Shown here: positions 42,677 to 52,653 of the stretch, one piece after another | Layout of the letters: each line of letters begins with the position of its first letter | Numbering within the stretch: the first letter of the stretch is position 1 | DNA from: an uncultured Clostridia bacterium | GTDB lineage: Bacteria; Bacillota; Clostridia; UMGS1810 | Direction: 5' to 3' | Assembly (NCBI GenBank): GCA_934500705.1 | Contig: CAKSTI010000007.1 | Span: 73,912-137,911, forward strand | DNA length: 64,000 nucleotides | Position numbers and translations under genes: made by a program | The notes under the pieces: model-generated | The model's database searches: none | The model's input: the letters and a program-made list of their open reading frames with translations, nothing else | What the model was told of the DNA's origin: nothing

Positions 42677-44411
42677 CGCTGTCACCTGCCTTATTCTGTG
42701 ATGTATATATCTCTCTGTAAACAGCATTGTTTTTCAAGAGCTCGCTGTGAGTGCCGACTGCGTCAATTCTGCCGCCGTTCATAACGACGATTTTGTCGGC
42801 GTCCTCAACGGACGAGGTACGCTGTGCAATTATTATCTTTGTGGTTTCGGGGATAAACTCACGCATTGCTTTGCGGATTTTGGCGTCCGTCTTGGTATCG
42901 ACTGCGCTTGTGGAGTCGTCAAGGATAAGTATTTTCGGCTTTTTAAGCAGTGCTCTTGCAATGCAGAGGCGCTGTTTCTGTCCGCCGGAGACGTTTGCTC
43001 CGCCCTGCTCTATGAAGGTATCGTAGCCGTCGGGGAAGGTGTCTATAAACTCATCGGCGCACGCAAGACGGCAAGCCTCTTTAATCTCGTCATCTGTTGC
43101 GTTTTTATTGCCCCAGCGCAGATTTTCCTTAATTGTTCCGGAAAACAGAATATTCTTTTGCAAAACCACGGCAACGTTATTTCTTAAAGTTTCTATGTCA
43201 TAATCCTTAACATCGAGTCCGCCGACACGCACAACGCCCTCGGTTGCATCGTAGAGGCGGGATATAAGCTGAATAAGCGTGGACTTTGACGAGCCTGTAC
43301 CGCCGATTATGCCGACGGTTTCACCGGACTTTATTTTCAGATTAATGTCGGACAGCGCATATTTCTTAGCCTTTTGAGAGTATTTAAAGCTGACATTATC
43401 AAACTCTATCAGCCCGTCCTTAACGCTTGTTACGGGATTTTCGGGATTTGTAAGCTTGCTTTTTTCATTGAGCACTTCGCAAATTCTCATACCGGACTCC
43501 CAAGCCATAGTAATCATAACGCAGACCATTGAGAGCATCATAAGGGAATTGAGCATCATAAAGCTATAAGTAAGAAGCGCCGACATCTGCCCGACGTCAA
43601 GCGCCGCACCGCTTGTGGAAATTACGGTGTACGAGCCGAAGCTAAGCACAAAAACCATTACGGCATACAGGCAAAACTGCATAAGCGGATTGTTGATTGC
43701 GATAATTCGCTCGGCAACGGTAAAGTCGTTACAGACGTCCTGTGCCGCATCGGAAAACTTCTTTTGCTCATAATCCTCACGGACAAAGGATTTTACCACC
43801 CTCATACCCTTGATGTTTTCCTGGATTGAGCTGTTTAACTTATCGTACTTTTTAAATACTCTGCGAAACATCGGCACAACTTTGAGCGCAACGGCGGCAA
43901 GCCCTGCGCCGAGTATCGGCAGAACAAACAGGAATATCCACGCCATTTTTCCGCCCATTTTAAACGCCATAACAAAGGCAAAAACGAGCATAAGCGGAGA
44001 GCGGATTGCTATTCTTATTATCATCATATACGCAAGCTGAACGTTGGTTATGTCCGTAGTCATTCTCGTCACAAGCGACGAGGTGGTAAACTTATCTATG
44101 TTTTCAAAGGAATACATCTGCACGCTGTGAAACATATCCTTTCTCAAATTCTTTGCAAGTCCGCACGATGCGGTTGCGCAGGTAAAACCGGCAAGCGTGC
44201 CGAATGCAAGCGAAAGCAATGCCATAACGGTAAGTTTTGCGCCGTATACGCCTATTGTTCCCATACTGCAGCCTGCTTTGATTTCGTTCACCAAATCCGC
44301 AATAACAAAGGGTATAATGCACTCCATAACAACTTCCAGGGATACCAAAATCGGAGTGAGAACCGATGGGCGTTTGTACTGACGGATACTTTTTGCAAGT
44401 GTTTTTATCAT
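42666..44411 (-). CDS. ABC exporter, partner half-transporter with degenerate catalytic site
   Basis: A 581-residue B-family exporter half with six membrane helices and an ATPase domain. Walker A is GGTGSSKST, signature VSGGQKQR, and Walker B ends LILDDSTSAVD, with Asp instead of the catalytic Glu; the H loop reads IAQRTSS with Gln instead of His. Such a degenerate partner is usual in heterodimeric exporters, where only one site turns over. I choose ATG 44411 (MIKTLAKS) because AAAGGA lies eight bases upstream; the open frame back to 44522 runs into the tRNA terminator. It is the upstream gene of the pair and translationally coupled to the complete half. Confidence 0.92.
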   Translation of the reverse strand: MIKTLAKSIRQYKRPSVLTPILVSLEVVMECIIPFVIADLVNEIKAGCSMGTIGVYGAKLTVMALLSLAFGTLAGFTCATASCGLAKNLRKDMFHSVQMYSFENIDKFTTSSLVTRMTTDITNVQLAYMMIIRIAIRSPLMLVFAFVMAFKMGGKMAWIFLFVLPILGAGLAAVALKVVPMFRRVFKKYDKLNSSIQENIKGMRVVKSFVREDYEQKKFSDAAQDVCNDFTVAERIIAINNPLMQFCLYAVMVFVLSFGSYTVISTSGAALDVGQMSALLTYSFMMLNSLMMLSMVCVMITMAWESGMRICEVLNEKSKLTNPENPVTSVKDGLIEFDNVSFKYSQKAKKYALSDINLKIKSGETVGIIGGTGSSKSTLIQLISRLYDATEGVVRVGGLDVKDYDIETLRNNVAVVLQKNILFSGTIKENLRWGNKNATDDEIKEACRLACADEFIDTFPDGYDTFIEQGGANVSGGQKQRLCIARALLKKPKILILDDSTSAVDTKTDAKIRKAMREFIPETTKIIIAQRTSSVEDADKIVVMNGGRIDAVGTHSELLKNNAVYREIYTSQNKAGDSDEE

Positions 44412-44510
44412 CTGACCAGTCCTTTCCATATGTTGTAACTTATATTGTATCACAATTTCAGTAAGAAATAAACAGTAATTTTGCCGAAAAATTCCGCTTT
44501 TCCGCACATA

Positions 44511-44540
44511 AAAACGGAGCAAAGTTTACTTTGCTCCGTT
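44511..44540 (-). terminator. Rho-independent terminator of tRNA-Glu
   Basis: AACGGAGCAAAG, loop TAAA, CTTTGCTCCGTT followed by TTTAT on the minus strand, beginning directly after the tRNA 3' CCA. It also isolates the ABC exporter genes downstream. Confidence 0.9.
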
Positions 44541-44541
44541 G

Positions 44542-44616
44542 TGGTGACCCCTACGGGAATCGAACCCATGATTGCGCCTTGAGAGGGCGCCGTCTTAACC
44601 GCTTGACCAAGGGGCC
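44542..44616 (-). tRNA. tRNA-Glu (anticodon CTC)
   Basis: On the minus strand the gene begins GGCCCCT, which pairs with AGGGGTC at the 3' side, followed by discriminator A and an encoded CCA. The D arm contains GGTCAAGCGGTTAAGAC, the anticodon loop CTCTCAA gives anticodon CTC for GAG codons, and the T arm contains GGTTCGATTCC. All four arms fold without mismatch beyond one G-T pair. Confidence 0.95.
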
Positions 44617-44636
44617 GTTCTTTGCGGTACCTGCAT

Positions 44637-44665
44637 ATAATATCACATATTTAACCAAAATGCAA
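44637..44665 (-). promoter_or_regulatory. Promoter of tRNA-Glu
   Basis: Leftward TTGCAT (44660-44665), 17 bases, TATTAT (44637-44642), about 20 bp before the tRNA 5' end. Confidence 0.75.
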
Positions 44666-44719
44666 GTGTTTTTTTGAAATTTTTAAAAATTTTTTATTCG
44701 GTAATAAAAATTAACCTTG

Positions 44720-44748
44720 TTGACGGCGCACATTAAATGTGGTAAAAT
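44720..44748 (+). promoter_or_regulatory. Promoter of the ispG-polC operon
   Basis: TTGACG (44720-44725), 17 bases, TAAAAT (44743-44748), 30 bases before the ispG start. Confidence 0.75.
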
Positions 44749-44778
44749 AATAACATCGTAAAAAACGGCGGTGGAAAA

Positions 44779-45825
44779 ATGACAAAGAAAATTAAAATAG
44801 GAAACAAATATATAGGCGGCGGCAGCAACGTACTCATACAATCTATGTGCAACACCAAAACGGCGGACGCAGACTCCACAGCAGCGCAGATTTTAAAACT
44901 CGAAAACGCCGGGTGCGACATTATCCGTGTGGCGGTGCCGAACGAGGAAAGTGCGGTATCCATCGGTGAGATAAAGAAAAAAATCAACATTCCGCTTGTT
45001 GCGGACATTCACTTTGACTACCGCCTTGCGGTAAAGAGCATGGAGCACGGGGCGGACAAGGTGAGAATTAACCCCGGAAACATCGGCTCGGAGGAGGGCG
45101 TGCGCATTGTTGCGCAAAACGCCAAAAAGTTTGGCGTGCCCATAAGGATAGGCGTAAACAGCGGCTCGGTGGAAAAAGACCTGTTAAAAAAATACGGCTC
45201 GCCGACGCCGGAGGCAATGGCGGAGAGCGCAAAGCGGCACATTGATATGCTGCTTAAATACGATTTTGACGACATTGTGGTGTCGCTCAAAGCGTCGGAC
45301 GTCAACAAGACAATCGACGCATACCGTCTGATGAGTCAAATGTACGACTTCCCCCTGCACCTCGGAGTTACCGAGGCAGGCACGTTTTTGGGCGGAACGG
45401 TTAAGTCGGCAATAGGAATAGGCTCGCTCTTAAAGGACGGAATAGGCGACACAATCCGTGTATCGCTCACGGACGACCCGATTAAGGAAGTCGTTGTGGC
45501 AAAGGAAATTTTAAAGGCGCTCGGTATGAGGGACAACCTGCCGACCTTTATCTCCTGCCCCACGTGCGGAAGGACAAACATAGGACTTATAGACCTTGCC
45601 CGGAGAGTGGAGAACTATCTGCAAAGCGTGAATATGGGCATAACCGTGGCTGTGATGGGCTGTGCGGTAAACGGCCCCGGCGAGGCAAGAGAGGCGGACA
45701 TCGGCATTGCCGGCGGAAACGGCGAAGGTCTGATATTCAAAAAAGGCGAAATACTGAGAAAGGTCCCGGAGGACAGGCTCTTTGACGAGCTTGTGTGCGA
45801 GATAGAAAAAATGAAGGAGCAATAA
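44779..45825 (+). CDS. ispG: 4-hydroxy-3-methylbut-2-enyl-diphosphate synthase (flavodoxin/ferredoxin), MEP pathway
   Basis: A 348-residue enzyme that reductively opens MEcPP to HMBPP, the penultimate step of isoprenoid synthesis by the MEP pathway. The N-terminal TIM barrel begins KIGNKYIGGGSNVLIQSMCNTKTAD and includes LVADIHFDYRLA and KVRINPGNIG. The C-terminal part has the three cysteines that bind the 4Fe-4S cluster (CPTC at about 259-262, and GCAVNGPGEAREADIG near 294) and the catalytic Glu. Length matches bacterial IspG without insert domain. ATG 44779 follows GGCGGTGG. Its stop codon directly abuts the polC start (TAAATG), the gene order usual in Firmicutes. Confidence 0.97.
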   Translation: MTKKIKIGNKYIGGGSNVLIQSMCNTKTADADSTAAQILKLENAGCDIIRVAVPNEESAVSIGEIKKKINIPLVADIHFDYRLAVKSMEHGADKVRINPGNIGSEEGVRIVAQNAKKFGVPIRIGVNSGSVEKDLLKKYGSPTPEAMAESAKRHIDMLLKYDFDDIVVSLKASDVNKTIDAYRLMSQMYDFPLHLGVTEAGTFLGGTVKSAIGIGSLLKDGIGDTIRVSLTDDPIKEVVVAKEILKALGMRDNLPTFISCPTCGRTNIGLIDLARRVENYLQSVNMGITVAVMGCAVNGPGEAREADIGIAGGNGEGLIFKKGEILRKVPEDRLFDELVCEIEKMKEQ

Positions 45826-48800
45826 ATGTCACCTACAAGCTACAAACTTGACAATTTAATAAAAGAAATACCCGTGCCGGACGAGCTTGCCGACTGCGTG
45901 ATATACAGCACAAACGCCGTCTCGGCGGAGAGGAAAATGGAAATCACCGTAGTGAGCGAAAACCTCGTGAGCTATGACGTGATAGAAAAATACAAAAAAG
46001 AAGTGCGCCAAAAATACAGTCTCAGCGAATTTATTCTCAGAATAAAGTACGAAAATCTGGGGATTGACGACATCGACATAAACGCATACTACAAAAATCT
46101 GGTTTTCTATGTAAATGAGATAATAAGCGGTGTGCGCCACCTCTTTACGGGGAGCAGTGCGCAGTACCGGGACGGCGTTCTTACCGTTCACTGCCTGTAC
46201 GGAACGGATATGCTCGGCGAGTTAAAATGTGCTCAGACTATGGAAAAACTCATTAAGAGTCAGCTTAAAGCAGATGTTGAGGTAGTCTTTGAGGACGACA
46301 GCAACATTGAGGAGATGGAGCGCAAAAAGGCTGAGGAGTTAAAGCATATGGCACCGCCCCCGCCGCAACCTACGCAGACGGCGTATGTGCCCGTACCCGA
46401 ACCGGAGGAGGAAGAGGAGAGCGAGGCGCTTATGGGAAAAGACATAAGCGCAGAAACTCCCATAGAAATATCCGACATAGGCGAGGACGGCGGCAGAGTG
46501 GTAACGGAGGGCGAGATACTCTCAACCGACTCACGTGAGCTTAAAAGCGGAAAAACTCTGCTCTCATTCTTTATTGCCGACAACAAGAGCGCATACTCGT
46601 GCAAGGCATTTTTGCCGCAGAACAAGGCGAAAAAGATATTGGGCAATATAAAAAAGAAAATGTACGTAAAAGTGCGTGGCAAAGTGCAGTATGACAACTA
46701 CGCCAAGGAAAACGTAATGATTGTAAACGACGTTGTAAAGGCTCACAAAAAGATGCGAATGGACACCGCCGACGACAAGCGGATAGAGCTGCATATGCAC
46801 ACCAAGATGAGCACGATGGACGCAATGACAGACGTGGAAACGCTCGTTGAAACCGCTATTGCCTGGGGTCACAAGGCAATAGCCGTGACCGACCACGGAA
46901 ACGTGCAGGCGTTCCCCAACGCAATGCACGCCGCAAAGGACAAGATTAAGGTTCTCTACGGTGTGGAGTGCTATTTGGTAAATGACAGCACGCAGATTGT
47001 ATCCAAGCCGACGGACCGCAGTCTTGACACGGAATTTGTGGTGTTTGACCTGGAAACAACGGGTCTGCACGCAAGCAAGGACGCAATAATCGAGATTGGC
47101 GCAGTAAAGATTAAGGGCAGGGAGATTGTAGACAGGTTCGGCACGTTTGTTGACCCGGAAAGACCGATACCGCCTAACATTACGGAGATAACCTCAATTA
47201 CGGACGAGATGGTGGCGGGTGCGCCCAAAATTGACTCTGCGCTCAAAGACTTTTACGACTTTGCCGGGGACGCTGTGCTTGTGGCGCACAATGCGGCGTT
47301 TGACACGGGATTTTTAAAGCAATGGTCGCAAAACTGCGGTATGGAGTATAACTTTGTGCACTTGGACACGCTGGAACTTGCACGGTGCACGGTGGAGGGC
47401 GTTAAAAACTACAAGCTCGACACACTCACAAAGCACTTTAAGGTTAAACTTTTAAATCACCACCGTGCCGTGGACGATGCGGCGGCAACGGGCGAGGTGT
47501 TTTTGGAACTGCTCGCACTGCTTGACGAACACGGCATTGACAACTTAAAAGACGTAAACACCTCGCTTGCGGGCAAGGTGGACATAAAATCTCTCAGAAT
47601 GTACCACTGCATACTGCTTGTGCAGTCGCAAAAGGGAATGAGAAATCTATACAACCTCATATCCAAATCGCACCTCGACTATTTTTACAAAAAGCCGAGA
47701 ATGCCAAAGAGCCTTATCCAGCAGTACAGAGAGGGAATTATTGTAGGCTCGGCGTGCGAGGCGGGCGAGCTTTACCGTGCGATACTGGAAAACCCGTACA
47801 ACCTCGACTACGACAAGCTCAACAACATAATTAACTTTTATGACTACCTCGAAATTCAGCCACTCGGCAACAACGCATTTTTGACGAGAAACGGCTCTGT
47901 TTCGAGCGCAGAGGACTTAAAGTATATAAACAAGACAATTATCGAACTCGGCAGACGAAACAACAAGCTGACCGTTGCGACGTGCGACGTTCACTTTTTA
48001 AACCCGGAGGACGAGATTTACAGGCGCATACTTATGGCAGGTCAGGGGTATGACGATGCGGATATGCAGCCGCCGCTGTATTTGAGAACAACGCAGGAAA
48101 TGCTGGCGGAATTTGACTACCTGGGCGATAAACTCGCAAGGGAAGTCGTAATTGAAAACCCCAACAAAATTGCCGATATGATAGATGACGGCATTGTGCC
48201 CGTACCGCCGGACAAAGCACCGCCGGAAATTCCCAACTCCGACGAAATATTAAGGAGCAGTACATACGAAAAGGCAAAGCGCATTTACGGCGAGGATTTG
48301 CCGAAAATCGTAAAGGACAGAATTGACGTTGAACTTAACTCCATAATCAGCAACGGCTACTCCGTGCTCTATGTTATTGCGCAAAAGCTCGTGCGCAAGT
48401 CGAACAGCGACGGATACCTGGTAGGTTCGAGAGGTTCTGTCGGCTCGTCGCTTGTGGCATTTATGAGTGACATAACAGAGGTTAACTCGCTGTGTCCGCA
48501 CTACGTATGCCCAAACTGCAAGCACAGCGAATTTATAACCGACGGCTCGCAGGCGAGCGGCTGCGATATGGACGACAAGGACTGCCCGGAGTGCGGTACA
48601 AAGATGATTAAAGACGGCTACGACATTCCGTTTGAAACCTTCCTCGGTTTCAGCGGTGACAAAGAGCCGGATATTGACCTTAACTTCTCCGGCGACTATC
48701 AGCCGAGGGCGCACAAGTACATTGAGGAACTCTTCGGCAAAACGCACGTTTTCAGAGCCGGCACAATAGGCACGGTTGCGGAGAAAACGGCATACGGATA

Positions 48801-50094
48801 TGTAAAGAAATACTACGAGGAAAAGGGTCAGTACGTTACCAATGCACAGATTGAGCGCCTTGTTAAAGGCTGTACGGGCGTTAAGCGCACCACGGGTCAG
48901 CACCCCGGCGGAATTATAGTTGTGCCAAAGTCCAGAGACGTGCACGAGTTCTCCCCCATTCAGCACCCGGCGGACGACAAGGAGAGCGGAATTATAACAC
49001 TGCACTTTGACTACCACTCCATAGACTCAAACCTGTTGAAACTCGACATACTCGGCCACGATGACCCGACGGTAATCAGAATGCTGCAAGACCTGACCGG
49101 CATTGACCCACGCACGGTGCCGATGGGCGACAAGGAAACTATGAGCCTGTTTTTAAACACCGACGCACTCGGCGTTACACCGGAGCAGATAAACAGCCCT
49201 GTGGGAACATACGCCGTGCCGGAGTTCGGTACAAACTTTGTACGCCAGATGCTCGTTGACACCAAACCGACAACCTTTGCCGAGCTTGTGAGAATATCCG
49301 GTCTGTCGCACGGAACGGACGTGTGGACTGGCAATGCCCAGGAGCTTGTGCGACAGGGCATATGCACTCTTAAAGACGCAATATGTACCCGTGACGACAT
49401 TATGGTTTACTTAATTCATCACGGAGTCGAAAACGCAAAGGCGTTCAAGATAATGGAGAGCGTCCGCAAAGGTAAGGGTCTGACCGAGGAATTTGAGGCG
49501 ACAATGCGTGAGCACGATGTGCCGGACTGGTACATTAAGTCGTGCAAAAAGATAAAATATATGTTCCCCAAAGCGCACGCAGTTGCATATGTGACAAGTG
49601 CATACCGCATAGCGTACTTTAAGGTGCACTATCCAAAGGAGTTCTACTGTTCGTACTTTACGGTGCGTGCCGACGAATTTGACTCGGAGCTTATGGCATC
49701 GGGCGAGGAGAAGGCAAGGGAAAGCATAAGAATGTTGGAGGCAAAAAAGGCGGCTAAGGAAACCACCGCCAAAGAGGAAAACGTAATTACCATTTTAGAG
49801 GTTGTAATTGAGATGTATTCAAGGGGAATCACGTTTGACACGATTGACCTGTATAAGTCGGACTCGACCAAGTTTATTCCGACCGAAACCGGCATACTGC
49901 CGCCGCTTAACGCTATGCCCGGAGTGGGAACAAATGCCGCAAAGAGCATTGTGGACGCACGTGACGGAGACAAGTTTGACTCTGTTGAGGACTTGCAGCA
50001 GCGTTCCAAGGTAAACAAAACGGTGCTCGAAGTTATGCGCAATTCCGGAATATTAAACGGTCTGCCGGAGAGCAGCCAGATGACATTTTTCTAA
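45826..50094 (+). CDS. polC: DNA polymerase III alpha subunit, PolC type
   Basis: A 1422-residue replicative polymerase of low-GC Gram-positives. Order: N-terminal domain, a Pro/Glu-rich linker (about 170-210), OB fold (about 220-310), first part of the PHP domain (IELHMHTKMSTMDA, AVTDHGNVQAFPN, from 325), an inserted DEDDh 3'-5' exonuclease (about 400-565: FVVFDLETTGL, HNAAFDTGFL, HHRAVDDAAAT), rest of PHP, a four-cysteine zinc site (CPNC and CPEC, about 893-930), the catalytic palm (PDIDLNFSG near 948), and a C-terminal helix-hairpin-helix (MPGVGTNAAKSIVDARDG). The exonuclease inside PHP marks PolC rather than DnaE. Start ATG directly follows the ispG stop. Confidence 0.98.
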   Translation: MSPTSYKLDNLIKEIPVPDELADCVIYSTNAVSAERKMEITVVSENLVSYDVIEKYKKEVRQKYSLSEFILRIKYENLGIDDIDINAYYKNLVFYVNEIISGVRHLFTGSSAQYRDGVLTVHCLYGTDMLGELKCAQTMEKLIKSQLKADVEVVFEDDSNIEEMERKKAEELKHMAPPPPQPTQTAYVPVPEPEEEEESEALMGKDISAETPIEISDIGEDGGRVVTEGEILSTDSRELKSGKTLLSFFIADNKSAYSCKAFLPQNKAKKILGNIKKKMYVKVRGKVQYDNYAKENVMIVNDVVKAHKKMRMDTADDKRIELHMHTKMSTMDAMTDVETLVETAIAWGHKAIAVTDHGNVQAFPNAMHAAKDKIKVLYGVECYLVNDSTQIVSKPTDRSLDTEFVVFDLETTGLHASKDAIIEIGAVKIKGREIVDRFGTFVDPERPIPPNITEITSITDEMVAGAPKIDSALKDFYDFAGDAVLVAHNAAFDTGFLKQWSQNCGMEYNFVHLDTLELARCTVEGVKNYKLDTLTKHFKVKLLNHHRAVDDAAATGEVFLELLALLDEHGIDNLKDVNTSLAGKVDIKSLRMYHCILLVQSQKGMRNLYNLISKSHLDYFYKKPRMPKSLIQQYREGIIVGSACEAGELYRAILENPYNLDYDKLNNIINFYDYLEIQPLGNNAFLTRNGSVSSAEDLKYINKTIIELGRRNNKLTVATCDVHFLNPEDEIYRRILMAGQGYDDADMQPPLYLRTTQEMLAEFDYLGDKLAREVVIENPNKIADMIDDGIVPVPPDKAPPEIPNSDEILRSSTYEKAKRIYGEDLPKIVKDRIDVELNSIISNGYSVLYVIAQKLVRKSNSDGYLVGSRGSVGSSLVAFMSDITEVNSLCPHYVCPNCKHSEFITDGSQASGCDMDDKDCPECGTKMIKDGYDIPFETFLGFSGDKEPDIDLNFSGDYQPRAHKYIEELFGKTHVFRAGTIGTVAEKTAYGYVKKYYEEKGQYVTNAQIERLVKGCTGVKRTTGQHPGGIIVVPKSRDVHEFSPIQHPADDKESGIITLHFDYHSIDSNLLKLDILGHDDPTVIRMLQDLTGIDPRTVPMGDKETMSLFLNTDALGVTPEQINSPVGTYAVPEFGTNFVRQMLVDTKPTTFAELVRISGLSHGTDVWTGNAQELVRQGICTLKDAICTRDDIMVYLIHHGVENAKAFKIMESVRKGKGLTEEFEATMREHDVPDWYIKSCKKIKYMFPKAHAVAYVTSAYRIAYFKVHYPKEFYCSYFTVRADEFDSELMASGEEKARESIRMLEAKKAAKETTAKEENVITILEVVIEMYSRGITFDTIDLYKSDSTKFIPTETGILPPLNAMPGVGTNAAKSIVDARDGDKFDSVEDLQQRSKVNKTVLEVMRNSGILNGLPESSQMTFF

Positions 50095-50111
50095 AAACCG
50101 AGGGGATTTTT

Positions 50112-50963
50112 GTGAGCAAAGAGGGAAGAAGGATTAAAACACTGCCGCCTATGAATGTGATGACGGCGTACATAATGCCCGACCGCAACGGGGCGTCCAA
50201 CCTGTTCTCGTGCGAGATTGACATTACGGAAACGGAAAAGTTCATAAGCCAAAAGCGCAAAGAAGGGCTTAAAGGTTTGGGACTTATGCACATTGTAATG
50301 GCGTCATATGTGCGAACCATTGCAAAGTACCCCGGCATCAACCGCTTTATACGAGGACAGAGGATTTATGCAAGGAAAAACATCGAAATCTGCCTTACCA
50401 TAAAAAAGGAAATGAGCCTTGATGCGCAGGAAACGGTTGTTAAAATCTGCCCCGACGCAAGCGACAGCCTTGCAGACATTTACAGTCAGGTGAGCAAGGT
50501 TGTGGACGAAAACCGCTGTATAGGCGACGGCAACGCTATGGACACCATTGCAAGGGTACTGGTGTGCATACCGAACGTGTTCTTAAAGTTCACCGTATGG
50601 GCGCTTAAAACCGTTGACTACTTCGGACTTTTGCCACGCTTTCTCACCAAGGCAAGCCCATTCCACGCATCAATGTTCATAACAAATATGGGTTCGCTCG
50701 GAATACCCCCCATTTTCCACCACCTCTACGACTTCGGCAATGTGCCGGTTTTTATATCGCTCGGTACAAAGCGCACGGCATACGTCACGGACAAGGACGG
50801 CAATGTGCACAAACACAAATACGTAGGAATAAACGTTGTGTGCGACGAGAGAATTTGCGACGGGCACTACTATTCAAAGGCGTTTAAGTCGCTTAAAAGC
50901 CTTATGGAAAACAGCGAAAGCCTGGAACAGAGGGCAGAGTTTGTAAAAGAGGATATAAAGTAA
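50112..50963 (+). CDS. Stand-alone 2-oxoacid dehydrogenase acyltransferase-like protein
   Basis: A 283-residue protein resembling only the catalytic domain of E2 acyltransferases and the related chloramphenicol acetyltransferase fold. The C-terminal VVCDERICDGHYYSKAFKSLKSLM fits the HxxxDG-type block, though the His position is occupied differently, and SMFITNMGSLGIPPIFHH fits the trimer core strand. There are no lipoyl or subunit-binding domains and no E1/E3 genes nearby, so it does not belong to a dehydrogenase complex visible here. GTG 50112 follows GAGGGG, 17 bases after polC, and the gene ends at the hairpin at 50969. Probably an acyltransferase acting on a small molecule; the active-site divergence leaves room for a non-catalytic role. 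Confidence 0.7.
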   Translation: MSKEGRRIKTLPPMNVMTAYIMPDRNGASNLFSCEIDITETEKFISQKRKEGLKGLGLMHIVMASYVRTIAKYPGINRFIRGQRIYARKNIEICLTIKKEMSLDAQETVVKICPDASDSLADIYSQVSKVVDENRCIGDGNAMDTIARVLVCIPNVFLKFTVWALKTVDYFGLLPRFLTKASPFHASMFITNMGSLGIPPIFHHLYDFGNVPVFISLGTKRTAYVTDKDGNVHKHKYVGINVVCDERICDGHYYSKAFKSLKSLMENSESLEQRAEFVKEDIK

Positions 50964-50968
50964 AAAAC

Positions 50969-51000
50969 GCCTCACCGCTATTTGCGGTGGGGCATAATTT
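50969..51000. terminator. Rho-independent terminator between convergent genes
   Basis: GCCTCACCGC, loop TATTT, GCGGTGGGGC (one G-T pair) followed by ATAATTTTTATTT. It closes the ispG-polC-acyltransferase transcript; the plus-strand A run before it may also serve the leftward ABC gene. Confidence 0.88.
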
Positions 51001-52653
51001 TTATTTGTATACAAATTTTTTGTTTTCGAGCGATATTTTCCTGTCGCATATCTCAAACGCACCGGGTCGGTGGGTAATTATAAAACAGGTTTTGTCCTTC
51101 ATTGCCTTTATATTTTTTAAGATTTCAAGTTCGGTCGCCTCGTCAAGGGCGCTGGTCGCCTCATCAAGGAGAATAATCGGTGCTCCGTGGTAAAACGCCC
51201 TGGCTATGGCAATGCGCTGAACCTGACCTTCGCTGAGTCCCATTCCGCCCTCGCCGAGAACGGTGTCCAATCCGTCCGGCAATTCGGAGATATAGTCCCA
51301 TATGCACGCATTCTTTGCGGCGCAAACAACTCTTTCCCCGTCGCCGCCGGCATCGAGGAAGGCAATGTTCTCACGGATTGTGCCGGAGATTATCATATTG
51401 CCCTGCGGAACGTAGGAAAACATCTTTCTGAGCTGTGCGCAGGCAGGGGCGCTCCCGTCCGAAAAGTTGATTGCAATGCGTCCGTCCGACGGTTTGAGTA
51501 TGCCCAAAAGGAGTTTGAAAAACGTGCTCTTTCCCTTGCCGGACATACCGTAGAGAACGGCAATCTCTCCCCTCTTAACTTCAAGACTCGCACCGCACAG
51601 CACTTCCTCATCATCATAGGAAAACGAAACGTCCTCGGTGGTTACGGACACAAAATCACCCTTTGGAATATCCTCTGCGGCAGAAAAATCTCCGTCCAGC
51701 TGTTCTATCTCCATAATGCGCTCCGCCGAGGCGGCGGTTGCGTAAAACTTGGGAATAATACCGGCGATGTCACGGAACGGCGACTGAACCGAACCGACAA
51801 GCTGAACTATTGCGGTGAGCTGACCGACTGTCATAATGCCGATTTTAATTTTATAAGCACACCACGCAACGGCAAAGTAATATGCCGCAGTCATTGCTAT
51901 GTAATACATAATGTTGACCGCCACGTTTATGAGCGCTCTTTTCATATTAAGGCGGTAGTTGATGTCTTGCAGATTTTTGGCAAGCGCCGACGCCTTTCTC
52001 TCTCCGCAGAACGCCTTAATGGCTATGATGCTCTGTATGCACTCCTGCATAAAGGAGCGTGTTTTGCCGTCGCTTAACTGGCACTTTTTGTAAAGACCTT
52101 TCATTCGTCTGCCGTAAACCGTGGCGCTGAGCATAACAAACGGGCCGAGAGCCAGGCAGATGAGCGAGAGCGAGGCGTCCAGCCTAAACATTGCGGCAAA
52201 GCTGAAAACCACGGTAAACACAAGGGTTACGGTACTCGGAATAACGTCTAACATATTTGAATTTATAACGTTAATATCGCTTGTAAGACGGTTCATAATC
52301 TCGCCGGAGTGCATCTTGCCGATGCTTGCGGCGTCACGGGTGAGAACCGCATCAAACAGCTTTCTCTGCAAGCTGTTTTTATATAGAGCACGCACACGAA
52401 TGTCCAGCACGGTATACGCCGCCTGCAATGCGAGCTGAACGGCAATGAGCAATATAATGGCGGCTATGCTCTGCTTAAAGCCGACGTCCGACTTTCCCGT
52501 TGCGGCGTCTATTAACTTCATAGACACCATAGCAAAGCGGACGGATATGTAAGACACCGCCACGCCTATAACGGTAAGAACGGCAATGGCGGGAGCGGCG
52601 CCGGCTGAATTTTTGGCAAGCCACTTTAAGGATTTGCTTTTAATTTTTGCCAT
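51001..52653 (-). CDS. ABC exporter half-transporter of the PqqD/S26 peptidase cluster
   Basis: A 550-residue membrane-ATPase fusion. Membrane helices lie in about 15-300 (APAIAVLTVIGVAVSYISV, AAIILLIAVQLALQAAYTVL). The ATPase domain has Walker A GMSGKGKST, signature LSEGQVQR (a variant of LSGGQ), Walker B PIILLDEATSALD and H loop IITHRPG. ATG 52653 has AGGAGGG six bases upstream; the stop of the peptidase gene overlaps it by 14 bases. The association with a PqqD-like protein and a signal-peptidase-like enzyme suggests peptide export with cleavage, but no precursor peptide was found. No N-terminal C39 protease domain is present, so cleavage would depend on the neighbour. Confidence 0.88.
   Translation of the reverse strand: MAKIKSKSLKWLAKNSAGAAPAIAVLTVIGVAVSYISVRFAMVSMKLIDAATGKSDVGFKQSIAAIILLIAVQLALQAAYTVLDIRVRALYKNSLQRKLFDAVLTRDAASIGKMHSGEIMNRLTSDINVINSNMLDVIPSTVTLVFTVVFSFAAMFRLDASLSLICLALGPFVMLSATVYGRRMKGLYKKCQLSDGKTRSFMQECIQSIIAIKAFCGERKASALAKNLQDINYRLNMKRALINVAVNIMYYIAMTAAYYFAVAWCAYKIKIGIMTVGQLTAIVQLVGSVQSPFRDIAGIIPKFYATAASAERIMEIEQLDGDFSAAEDIPKGDFVSVTTEDVSFSYDDEEVLCGASLEVKRGEIAVLYGMSGKGKSTFFKLLLGILKPSDGRIAINFSDGSAPACAQLRKMFSYVPQGNMIISGTIRENIAFLDAGGDGERVVCAAKNACIWDYISELPDGLDTVLGEGGMGLSEGQVQRIAIARAFYHGAPIILLDEATSALDEATELEILKNIKAMKDKTCFIITHRPGAFEICDRKISLENKKFVYK

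Noticed and set aside
42666..44411. Mutated ABC ATPase (Asp for Glu in Walker B) as a sign of pseudogene
   Set aside because: A degenerate site in one partner is normal in heterodimeric exporters, and the other half is complete.
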